DNA of 64,000 bases from Bradysia coprophila (lineage: Eukaryota > Arthropoda > Insecta > Diptera > Sciaridae). The translations under genes were made by a program, and so were the position numbers. The notes under the pieces were generated by a model that saw nothing but the letters and a program-made list of their open reading frames with translations, was not told the DNA's origin and searched no databases. This document shows positions 52,357-62,557 of the stretch, one piece after another. The DNA lies in contig NC_050735.1 of assembly GCF_014529535.1 (NCBI RefSeq), positions 2,852,001 through 2,916,000 of the forward strand. The letters run 5' to 3'. Numbering within the stretch: position 1 is the stretch's first letter; the number at the start of each line of letters is the position of its first letter.

Positions 52357-54072
52357 ATGGCTTCTCGCTTCGGTGTGCACATGGGAAATACGACTGTGTG
52401 TCTCAGTATATTGAAGGTAAGTGCAGCATCACCAAGCACCTTGACCTAATAAAAAATGAGCTATAAAAAAACGATTTGTAGGACAACAACACGGAAATCG
52501 TAGCCAGTAAGTTTGGAGACCGTTCTTCGTACGCGGTTGTAGCAGCTGCGGCTGATGAAGAAATTGTTATTGGTTTACCGGCCAAACAAGGACTGGTGCG
52601 TCAAAGTCCATTGACGATTGTAAATAATTTCCAGTTTTTAAATGATGATTTGACTGCTGCTGACATTATCGAAGCGAAAAAGCAATGGTTTGTGTAGCCG
52701 ACGGATGTTAATTTGAATGTGTAACAACCATTTACCGTTTCATTACAGCGTCTGTGAAATTACCGATAATCCCATCGCTTACAATCTACATAAAGATGAT
52801 ATCGAAAGAACTCTGACGCCCTTCGATGTTGCTGTTACATTGCTAACAAATTTGTACGGTAAGTGTGTTGATGTCTAAATGAAAGTCGTAGGATTATGTG
52901 ACGTTCGATGACTTATATCGGAATTCCTCCCTTTCATTTCTTAGAAAATGCATCTCAAGCCGCGAAATCGGAAACATCTTTGGAGGCAGTCATAGCCGTT
53001 CCAATTCATTTTTCCGCCAACAGTCGTAAAACCTTATCGAATGCGGCGAAAGAAGCCGGATTCGTGGCATTACAAATGTTGAGTGAACCGTCTGCCTGCC
53101 TACTCGCCTACGATATTGGTCTGGATCTGGCCGAAAAATCGAACGTATTGGTTGTCCGAATCGGTGGATTGTCATCGGATATCAGTCTGATGCATGTCGA
53201 AAATGGTTTCTATCAAGAGGTCGGTCACAATCGTTTAGCCACATTGGGCGGTAATGTGCTGTCGAAAGCTCTATGCGATTTCATGGCCAACGAATTCCGC
53301 AACAAATACAAATTGGATCCGCGTGAATGTCGTCGCACGATGATGAAACTGTTGCAGCATGCCGAAAATTGCAAACACATTCTATCGTCAATATCGTCCG
53401 CTCAGGTGTTCATTGAAAGTCTAATGGATGGAGTCGATTGGAGTCAAACCATCAGCCGAGCTCGATTCGAGAATGTTATTGCTGCTCAAATTTCGACCTT
53501 TTTACGATCCATCGAGGAATTGACGTCTAAATACAGCAATTACATTGTAGATAAGGTGAGACACTCTGAATTTGTGATTAATTGACCGTTGCATCTAACC
53601 GAATCTCAATTCGCAGATAATCTTTTGCGGTGGTTCGCTAAAAATCCCGAAATTGCAGTCGGCCATTTCAAATATGTTCCCGAATGCGGCCACACTTAGC
53701 TCAATACCCCCCGATGAAGTAATAGCGTTAGGCTGTGGAAAACAGGCATCGTTCATCGGTAATGGATGGGACACAGACGGTGAACACATCGACATGGACA
53801 TTTTCACCCTATCATCAGACATAGTCATTCACGCCAATGATGAACAAAACGAACCGATAGTATTCGAAAAGGGAACCCCGTTGCCGAATGAGCGAAAATT
53901 TCCAGCGAAATACATTGACGGTAAAGTCACAATTTCGGTCAAACAGAATGATCACATCGATGTGATCGAAGATTGTTTGGCTGACGCTGTGGATTGCATG
54001 GTTCGGGCTAAATTGCAACAAGGTGGAGAGAATGTTATAAGTTTTGCGTTTGCTGCTGCTGAGAAAGTTTGA
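52357..54072 (+). CDS. HSPA14-type Hsp70 (Hsp70L1-like, ribosome-associated)
   Basis: A divergent Hsp70. In animals HSPA14 pairs with the J-protein MPP11 in a ribosome-associated complex acting on nascent chains (family knowledge). Exons 52357-52416, 52482-52687, 52749-52858, 52945-53555 and 53617-54072 total 1443 nt, giving 480 residues; human HSPA14 has 509. It starts MASRFGVHMGNTTVCLSILK, the HSPA14 form of the nucleotide-binding N-terminus. It continues with AVIAVPIHF, SEPSACLLAYDIG, an IGGLSSDISL phosphate loop, and IIFCGGSLKIPKLQ near residue 330 followed by SIPPDEVIALGC. The substrate-binding part is short, as in this subfamily. The ATG has a good context (AAAATGG). The donor after exon 2 (TG|GTTTGT) is weak, but the phase is right. 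Confidence 0.92.
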
Positions 54073-54077
54073 ATAAA
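54072..54077 (+). terminator. poly(A) signal overlapping the HSPA14 stop codon
   Basis: The stop TGA (54070-54072) shares its last A with AATAAA (54072-54077). No other AATAAA is seen in the next few hundred bases, so the 3' UTR may be very short. Confidence 0.55.
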
Positions 54078-55075
54078 GGAGATGTATTGATGGAACGTGC
54101 CGTTTTTTTCTTTTATATTTTCTTGGTAAGTTTCTTCCAGTTTCTACGTAAATCTTCAGGAATAGGTTTTGGTTGCTTAACTAGCCTTTTCTGGTAAAAA
54201 TCGATTTTCTCAGCTTGCAGAGATTCTCTACAATTTGCTGAAAGTACTCATTATTGAAGAAGTCTTAAAAACTTCAGAAATTTTTGGCAGATTCTTTTAA
54301 GAAATTGATTTTGCATACATAGGCACTACCAGCCTGCTGCTTAAGGCATTATAGTATTTTTCAGATTTTTGTTAATTTAAAGACCTTGGGGTGAAAGTCA
54401 AATTTTTATAATCAGTGGCGGGAGGTCAATGAACACACGAGATCGACATATTTGTCATTTCTGTGGACCATACTGGTATTTGTATCTTTGTCCTCAGCTT
54501 CTTTACCCGTTTTTCTTGAACTGAATCTGGGTGAAGAAGTGCATGTGATGTCCCAAATGAGGCTGCTGTCTCTTGACCAATTTATCAACGTCGACTCTTT
54601 TGTCATCGTCCCTTGATAGCCCGGTTGGCTATAGTACTGCTGGTATATCTGCCGACACTAAAGCATGTCCCGTTAGGACACTAACAGATATGAGGAGCAT
54701 GTGCCGATGTTTACACGTAAACCCATGTTTATTTGTAAAATTCGACAACAAGGTACCAATTGTCAAAGCATCGAGTAAACCTCTAGAATCTGTGACTGAC
54801 ATTCAAACTACTCAGAATCGTTCACAGAGTAAATGTCCGTAATATTTGTCCACTGTGTCTTCTGCACTTCTGCACTCAAGCTTTACCTGCATAGAACTGT
54901 AATTTCAATCCGAAGAATAAGTTGTCTCAGTCGCCTTTAACATTAGCTGCGACGCCTCACCAAATTGTTTAGGTTTTTTTACGATTCAATAATCTGAAAC
55001 CTGTACTCAACAGCGCCTCCATACAGCAAAGATTAAGCAAAAGAATCAAATACATTGTTAAGGAAACGAATTGCT
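54078..55075. other. spacer between convergent HSPA14 and windbeutel genes
   Basis: About 1 kb with only short, unrecognised open frames on both strands. I see no repeats or RNA genes. Confidence 0.5.
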
Positions 55076-55081
55076 TTTATT
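55076..55081 (-). terminator. poly(A) signal of the windbeutel gene
   Basis: AATAAA on the minus strand, 25 nt beyond the stop at 55108-55106. Confidence 0.65.
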
Positions 55082-55105
55082 TCCGTAACCAAAAGGCGGT
55101 TTTAC

Positions 55106-56063
55106 TCAAAGTTCAGTCTTTACCCATTTGTCGGCAGTTTCAAATGCTTTCAAAATATTCAAACGATCCAACATTTCTTGCTTCTTAGCCGCACTGATTT
55201 TTTTGCCCAACATTTCAACCGTACGAAGCCGTTCCTCTTCAACATAATGCAATCCCACTTCTACTACACGTTTCATTAGGATTGTGTAAATTTTACCGGT
55301 GGTTTTCAACTGAAAGGTAAATTCTGAACTTATCACTCTCGCAAATTGATCGTAAAAAAAACTTACTTTCTCGTCATCATAACCATCAATCAATTTGTTC
55401 GCCTTTTCCACTGCCAAATCATACGCTTTCGTGCTGTAATGATTCACAAATTCACTTGCAATTTCATCGAATTCTCTGATACAACCGCTCAATCCAATGT
55501 AAATCGATGAATGCCGGCGAACGAATTGTTTTAGTTCTTCCGTCTTAATTTCGGCGTCTATGTGAAACAAGGGAATGTGCTGAGTCAAATGCTATAGTTG
55601 CAGTGTCTCTCAAATTAATTTTTACCTTCGGAATAATCGAGCCACTTAGTCACATCTCCGTTTGGGAACAATTTTATGCTTGGCAATTTTTCAGGTACAT
55701 TAAACCGACGACTCAGATTTTTATTGTCCATGTCACCATAGTCTTTGATTCCTACCGCAGCTACTAATAGGTCATCGACATGGTAGACATCTACAATGAA
55801 ACTTAAATTCCTCCGATTTCATATACAACCACAAAAATCATGTTACCTTCTGCGAACCGACTGTATGCTTCATGTTGGTCACCGTATGGATAAGCGATGT
55901 CAAACTTAACAATCGTAACTTGGAAGCGTTTCAACAATTTTTCAAATGTTAGTTCGTCCAAATCTGTACAACCTTTGCACGTATTCGAACCATTACATTT
56001 TGATGACAATGCAACGACCAGAATGGTCAGCAAATAGACAGTCTTTTCACCGCTGAAGATCAT
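55106..56063 (-). CDS. wbl: ERp29 / windbeutel, ER thioredoxin-fold protein
   Basis: ER-lumen folding and escort factor. In Drosophila Windbeutel is needed for Golgi transport of Pipe in dorsoventral patterning (family knowledge). Exons 56063-55847, 55790-55626, 55557-55367 and 55309-55106 total 777 nt, giving 258 residues (ERp29 about 260). It starts MIFSGEKTVYLLTILVVALS, a clear signal peptide. C29-K-G-C32 follows, at the place of the CTGC of Drosophila Wind and absent from vertebrate ERp29. The thioredoxin-like b domain contains PYGDQHEAYSRFAE and LLVAAVGIKDYGD. The C-terminal helical ERp29 domain ends in KTEL, an ER-retrieval signal. The second intron is 66 nt, using the TTTCACATAG acceptor; an earlier AG at 34 nt is too close and breaks the frame. 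It lies downstream of the glucosylceramidase-like gene on the same strand. Confidence 0.92.
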
Positions 56064-56528
56064 TTTCACAAGAACTTTTGTTCATACTAAAGAACTCAGT
56101 GTACTGAGTGGATATGTGGTAGAATGAAGAATAGAATGATTCCGGTAATATGATTAGGTTAGGTGCGTTAATTAATGTATCATGGAATAGACTCTTTGTA
56201 TGCTTATTATACGACTTATGATGAGGTATACAAAATACTGATGTACCTATACATCGCGTGTATATGTATATACATGTACAGCGACGAGACCATGTTCACA
56301 TTTATGAATGAAGAATTTTCTTTGTATGGTCAACCGAGTATAGTTCAACAATTCACACTGTCCATTGAAGCGTTGAGCTTCAGTGAAAAGATTTCCTTCC
56401 ACTCTTTTGAAAATGCTTAGATCAAAAGAAGTAACCCTTTGTTGTGACGTAGCAGGGGAGTGCATCGACGATATGCTTTCCATGCCCTTTGTGCAAAAAG
56501 AAAAAGGGAAGGAAACCGTCAACAATTC
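56064..56528. promoter_or_regulatory. spacer between the GH30 gene and windbeutel
   Basis: About 460 bp containing the end of the GH30 3' UTR and the windbeutel promoter region. No further gene is visible. Confidence 0.5.
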
Positions 56529-56534
56529 TTTATT
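56529..56534 (-). terminator. poly(A) signal of the GH30 gene
   Basis: AATAAA on the minus strand about 80 nt beyond the stop at 56617-56615. Confidence 0.55.
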
Positions 56535-56614
56535 TTTGACTCCACTTCAGAACAGAATATATAAATTCGGCAGACACTCAAGTATAAAGAAGCACGACAC
56601 TCTTTGCCATCCAT

Positions 56615-58264
56615 TCAATAAATCAACGAATTTACAGACTTCGGTTTCACCGACAGTCGGATCACTTCCTTACTACCATCTCTCACAGACAAAGTAACGG
56701 TCTTTGTAGCACTAAAGTTGTACAAAACTATTGCAGTCGAGCCGTCAGGACACGAGTACGCAACGGAATGTATAGATGCGGCATCCAGACCAGAAATTCT
56801 CGCTGTAATTCTGCGAGAACCAACTGGAATGAATTTAAAATGAGCGAATGCATAGAACATCGGTTGCTTGTAGATAGCGGTGTAGTCCTCATTGACAATG
56901 ATGGGCGAGTCGATGAAATTATTTGCATAGTTCGGTCCACCCATGTTGTTCAAAATAAAATTCCAGTAAACATAGGCGCTTACGCCGTGATTTAAATTAT
57001 CAATCAGTTCAACTGTGAGATTTTCTGCTCGTTCCCATGAGCCGAGGAGCACTCCTTTGAGCGGTGCAGGTACATTGCCGATACCAAAACTTTTTTCCGT
57101 CATATAAATTGGTTTGTCTGGATACGCTTGTTTTGTTGCGTCTAGTAATGCTGATGATGACTTCCAATCAGTATGACCGTGTACAGCGATAGCGTCGGTG
57201 TAGTTCAGTACGTGTGGTGCGCTTGCTACCATTTCTTCCATATATTTTACAATTTCTGCGCGATTCTCGTCGAAGACAAAGATTTTAACCTTTTCAAATG
57301 CAGAGCGTCTTATTGTCGGACCCAAATAGTCTGCTATCCACCTGGCTGTCGTGATTTACGTGCGGAAAGAAAATTATTAAGTAAAAATTCGTGCACCTTT
57401 CTCACGATTGGTCTTACCGTGATCAGCCGCTTTCCATCCCATAAATTCGAATTCGCTCACAATCGATGCAACAACAGGCTCATCACCACTTGTTACTGCC
57501 CAGATTCGGATACCATCCTTTTGCATGTAATACAAATATTTGACATAATAATCGGCCCATGCTTGACTGTATTCTGGTCTCAATTGACTGTTCGCACCTC
57601 CAACGAAATTGTTGTTCATTTTCATCCATGGTGGGGCTGAGTACGGAACCGATAATATTTTCAAGTCGCGACGCCCTGATACTTCTAGAATTTCTTTGAC
57701 TTGAAGGTTACGTTGCACGTCTCTTGGATCCAATTGCGTAAAAGTTGGCAGCGATACATCATGTTCGGGCGTTTCACTGTAGGTCCACGGCTCAAGATCG
57801 AAACTCGTTCCACCCATAGTCAGACGTAGCATTGATAAACCTATGCCAGAGTAGCTCGAAAAGTAACTCCTATAAACACAGCTGCGGATATTTCTCGGTA
57901 ATCGATCTAGCACATATGAAACTGCACCGGATAAACCTCCTCCCCAGCCGACAAATTCGCATCCATCATTTTTTTGTTGTCGATCAATTTCTATGGACGT
58001 GTCGCTGGTGCTGTCTTGATGACTTGGTTTAATTCTACCGTATTTATAGCTGAATCGATCGCCGGATAGTGAGGATGTCACCAAAGTATAATCATTGCGT
58101 GACCTTTTAATTGGAACTTCTAAAGTATCGCAGTAGTTAGCCTGGTTAACGCAAACTTGTCCGTGCTGTACTTGTAAAGGCTTACACGGTAAGCGTTGCT
58201 GGAATTCGAAATCCAGAGCAGCTACCGATACGGAAAATATCAAAAGTAAAATATGTCGATACAT
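56615..58264 (-). CDS. glucosylceramidase-like GH30 glycosidase (divergent)
   Basis: Relative of lysosomal acid beta-glucosidase, which removes glucose from glucosylceramide. Exons 58264-57418 and 57345-56615 total 1578 nt, giving 525 residues (human GBA1 precursor 536). The start is the first in-frame ATG and begins a signal peptide (MYRHILLLIFSVSVAALDF). Family landmarks: FVGWGGGLSG, LSMLRLTMGG, YSAPPWMK, WAVTSGDEP with the probable acid/base E262, YMTEKSFGIG with the probable nucleophile E366, NNMGGPNYANNFIDSPII, and IYKQPMFYAFAHFKFIPVGS leading into the C-terminal beta domain. Several residues that line the glucose site in GBA1 differ (see findings), so its substrate is uncertain. Its 71-nt intron is phase 1. 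Windbeutel follows on the same strand. Confidence 0.9.
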
Positions 58265-60237
58265 TGTCGACTGAAATGTAAATGAGATCTGAGCAAGGCG
58301 TTTATTTTTAAAAAGGTTAATTGTACACACGTTTTCCTTTCAAGAACCAGAAAAGTACACGATATGTACTATAAAAATCGCATGTTCTTAATTGTACCAT
58401 GTCAATTTAAAAAAGACTCGCACGACACAAAGTCGAAGCTAACAAAAAGAATGGATTTTCAGCTCTTTCTATTCTAAATATGATGCCTTTGGATCACGAC
58501 AGAGTAAAGTTAACCAGGCAGGAGCGCTGATTTGACTAGGGACCAGAATAATCTAGTAGCCCTATATTTTTTGCGAACAAAATTTTTCAATTTATGTCAG
58601 TGTTTATTTGAGTTCATTTTCATCCGGTGTATTAGGTCCCTTATTTGACGTTTCGAAAATGAACCGCTTCTGCCTGGTTTATTTTACTCTGCCGTGCTTT
58701 GGATCCATCCCTATGTTATCAGCGTATTTGAATGTTTAAATGTTTTTAAATGTTTATTACGAGAGGAAACGTGGGAATAATAAGCAAATTGTTTACAGTA
58801 TTGCATATGCCTCTTTTGTTATTATTCGCTACATTATTAGCTGGCTTGGAAGAAGGAAAATTGTATTTTAATCAAAATCGGAAGGAAAAGTGAACTTTAC
58901 TGCACGGCGCGACAGCTAGACGTTCCCTTTTTGAGTAATTACTTATCAATGGGGCAAATGATGGAAATACCTTCTTGTGTGTTTAGCAACCATGGTTTCG
59001 TCTCGGGACAGTAAATTTCCGACAAGACACGAAGTACCTTTTCCATCATTTGTCCCATTGGTAAGCAATGTACTATATTTTCAATCCACACATGAAATAG
59101 CGTATTCGCACCAGACCAGTCCAAATGTTTATTTTGACCAGTTGGACTACATGTATCACGCATTCTGCCCAGTTAACCCCTTCCAACTATTCAAACTGAA
59201 AATTATGTGCATGATCATGGATCATGATCTAACTACTGACTATACAGTGTTCGAAGAGCGTAAAAGAGAGAAAAATTAACTGGTTCCGTTGGGTGATACG
59301 TCAAAATTTGTATGTAAAAGTCCTGTTAACTAGGAAAAAACCAGTTAATTTAACTGAGCTCGATGGGTGAACACTCTTTTTGACATTCTCTTTGAACACT
59401 ATATAGAGTGTTATGATGAAAGAGAAAGAGAATAAACTGGTCTTCGGTCCTCTCCCTTTCAATGTACCACGTTGAAAGAGAAGTAAATACTTAGACAAGT
59501 ACCCCAAGGCAAGTTATAATAACTAGTCTTCGGTTTTCTCGCCCTGATCATACACAGTAGAGGATCTACGATAGGGGAGCAACAGCTTTCTTTCACTGGT
59601 AAATGTACACCGACTTTTTAGGTTGAGTTTATCTACCTTATAGCTCTAAATTGTGTAAACAAAATGGTATTCTATTATCGTACAGTCCTTACCAGCTAAG
59701 CAAACAGTTTTATGGATATATTGTTCACGCGTCTTATTGCCATATTTTAATCATAGCTCGTGACCGTTAATAAGTAGCTCGTGTGAAACATATAAAAATA
59801 TTATTTTCGGTCATACATGTCGCCAGTGTGTGTGGTAGAGGTTGGTGTAGGTGTGCTCAAACTAATTAATTAGTGGAAACTTTAGTTACTGAATTGTGCT
59901 CATTTATACTAACAACATCAGTCCAAAGTCACTCAAATAAAGATAATCCAAAACCTGAATTAACTTTTAACTAAAGTCGATTACGATAAAGATGCAGAAT
60001 GCACGGTTCATTATACGTATATTGCCCGTTAATCGCAGTACAGGAAACATTAGCCTAATCTCTGTGTCTCAAAACTTCAGTGGGATCTTCATCTAATGCA
60101 AAATATAAGTGAACATGTGCCGTGGTGAATTCAGTGATGAGCGGGGTGAGTTCGTAAAACGTCATCTGTCAACAAGAAACGTGTGTGCCTATCGTGTGAG
60201 AGTTTGTTTTTATTCCGAAACATTTTAATCGTACAAA
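58265..60237. promoter_or_regulatory. spacer between divergent GH30 and ESF1 genes
   Basis: About 2 kb holding both promoters. A small hairpin at 58940-59066 is listed separately. No coding sequence is recognised. Confidence 0.5.
58940..59066. repeat. inverted repeat between the GH30 and ESF1 genes
   Basis: Left arm tacttatcaatggggcaaat then gatggaa; right arm ttccatcatttgtcccattg then gtaag. About 35-bp arms. Confidence 0.8.
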
Positions 60238-62503
60238 ATGAAGAATAAAAATAAGTTGGACGGGTCAGCCGACGATGGAAACAGTCAAAGTGATGGAATT
60301 TGGCAGGATCAACGATTCGCCCATTTAGTGAGTGATCCGCGATTCAAGCACATTCATAAATCAACGAAAAAGGTTAAAATCGACAAGCGCTTCGAGTCTA
60401 TGTTCAAGGATGACAAATTTAAATTGAAATATACGGTCGACAAGTACGGTCGACGCCAGTCCAAATCAAAAACGGGATCGGAAGACTTGAAGAAATACTA
60501 TGACCTCAGTTCTGACGAGGAGGATGTTGAGGCAGAGCAAAAGCGCGAAGAAGAAGAAATTGCTAAAGATGAGGACCACAAGAGTTTGAGTAAAAATGAT
60601 GAACTTCAGTGCGATGTAACGCTGCCTGTGGCGTTGAAGGACAAATTAAAGGATTTGAGTGTTGATTACGCTCGTGGACAGGCCGATCTATGGTCAGACG
60701 ATTCCAGTGATGATGAATCGAGTGATGAAGATGAAGAACTATTTATCGAACATGTCTGGGGTGAAATGGATGCAGAAGCTCCAACGACGGAAGATTCCAC
60801 CCGCAGATTGGCTGCTTGTAATATGGATTGGGATCGAATTCGTGCCTCTGACATTATGGTGCTGTGTAATTCATTTCTTCCCACTGGTGGGGCAATTCTT
60901 AGCGTCACGGTAAGTGGTATACTTAGTCCGACATGTGAACAAAACTCCAATTCGACATTTACTTACAGATTTACCCATCCGAATTCGGTAAAGAGCGAAT
61001 TGCTGAAGAGGAAATTAAGGGTCCGCAAGAGTTGACCGAAAAGAAACTGGATGTCGATTCGGATGACGAGGATGCAAGTGATGGTGAGGCGAAAGAAGAT
61101 GAGAACGAGGAGGGAAGTAGTTACAATATGGAAAAACTGCGCCAATACCAGCTGAATCGGCTTAAGTATTACTATGCGGTGATCGAATGTAATTCAGTTG
61201 CAGCAGCTGACAAATTGTACAAAGAATGCGACGGGCTGGAATATGAAAGCACCGCCACAAAGCTAGATCTTAGATTTATTCCGGACGAAATGACCTTTGA
61301 TGATGTATGTAAACAAGTCGCGATGATACTTTTGAAGTCGTTACCAACCAAATATTTGTATTACAGGAACCGAAGGATGTGTGTACTGAACTTCCAGACA
61401 TGAGCAAATACACGCCAAGATTATTTACGACAACTGCATTGCAACAAGCCAAGGTCGTTCTTACCTGGGATGAGAATAACGTTGAAAGGAAGGAATTGAA
61501 CGAGAAATTAGTGTCTGGAAAGTTGGACGGTGTGGGCGATCAAGAATTACGTAAATATGTGGCCTACAGCAGTGAAGATGAGTCCGAGGAGGAAGAGAAA
61601 GTTGTAAAAAAGAAACGAAAAATGGATGACAGTACCGTTGGAGATTCGAAAACAGACTCGATATCGAAGTACAAAGCCCTTCTCAATGACATTAATGCCA
61701 AGGAAAAGCAGAAAAAGGACAGTCGCATTGAAATGGAATTCTCTTGGGGCATTGGCGTTAAGAATAAACCGGAAAAGAGTGACGTCGATACAGCAGATAA
61801 CAAGGCGGACATCAATCATTTCGACAAGATATTGGAATTGAAAAAGGAAAAGAAGAAGGCGCGCAAAGAGGAGAAAAAGAAGTTGCGTAAAAAACATCGA
61901 AATGGAGGCGAATCGGATGACGTTCCGGAAAGTTCGGACGATGATTTACCGGATGGAATTGACTTGAACGATCCTTATTTCGCGGAAGAGTTTGCTGATG
62001 GAGATTTTGCGGAACCGGCTCAACGAAAGAGCACAACCAAAGGAAAAGGAAAGAAAAATACGACTGCGGATAGTAACAATGATGATGAGGAGCAGAAAGC
62101 GGCTGAGCTGGCTCTTCTCTTGGACGAAGGAGTGGAGAAAAAAGGCCACTTTAGTCTGAAGAAAATTCAAGACACCGAAAACGAATCAAAAACGAAGAAA
62201 CGAAAGAAAAATCGCAAGAAACGAGATGCCGACGCTGACAAGGCACTGCTCGACGATGACTTCAAAATCAATACGAAAGATGATCGGTTTTCGGCTGTTT
62301 ATTCATCACATTTGTACAACATTGATCCAACTGATTCGAATTTCAAGAAGACGAAGGGAATGCTGGAATTGATCGATGAGAAGCTGCATCGAACGGCTAG
62401 TGGCGATTCTAGTGGCTCGTCGAATACTGTGAAACCAAAAAAAGATGTGGCCGTGTCGATGCTAGTCAAGAGCATCAAAAGAAAAACTGCAGGAAAAGTT
62501 TGA
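60238..62503 (+). CDS. ESF1: ESF1, nucleolar pre-rRNA processing factor
   Basis: Nucleolar protein needed for 18S rRNA maturation in the small-subunit processome (established for yeast Esf1). Exons 60238-60909, 60969-61304 and 61367-62503 total 2145 nt, giving 714 residues. Landmarks: the N-terminal FAHLVSDPRFKHI, then KIDKRFESMFKDDKFKLKY; acidic stretches rich in D, E and S; the RRM-like segment starting MDWDRIRASDIM and running through SVTIYPSEFGKERIAEEEIK across the first splice; lysine-rich coiled regions; and a C-terminal NUC153 motif near 641-668 (DDRFSAVYSSHLYNIDPTDS). Both introns are about 60 nt. AATAAA follows at 62552-62557. Somewhat shorter than human ESF1 (851), as the linkers are shorter. 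Confidence 0.94.
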
Positions 62504-62551
62504 CAAAGAAACGAGTAAGTTACTGTTGTACGGGATCGATGGGAACAGAAA

Positions 62552-62557
62552 AATAAA
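62552..62557 (+). terminator. poly(A) signal of ESF1
   Basis: AATAAA 49 nt after the stop at 62501-62503. Confidence 0.65.

Noticed and set aside
55584..55626. Intron of 34 nt in windbeutel using the first AG
   Set aside because: Too short and breaks the frame; the AG 32 nt further (TTTCACATAG) gives a 66-nt intron and the correct phase.
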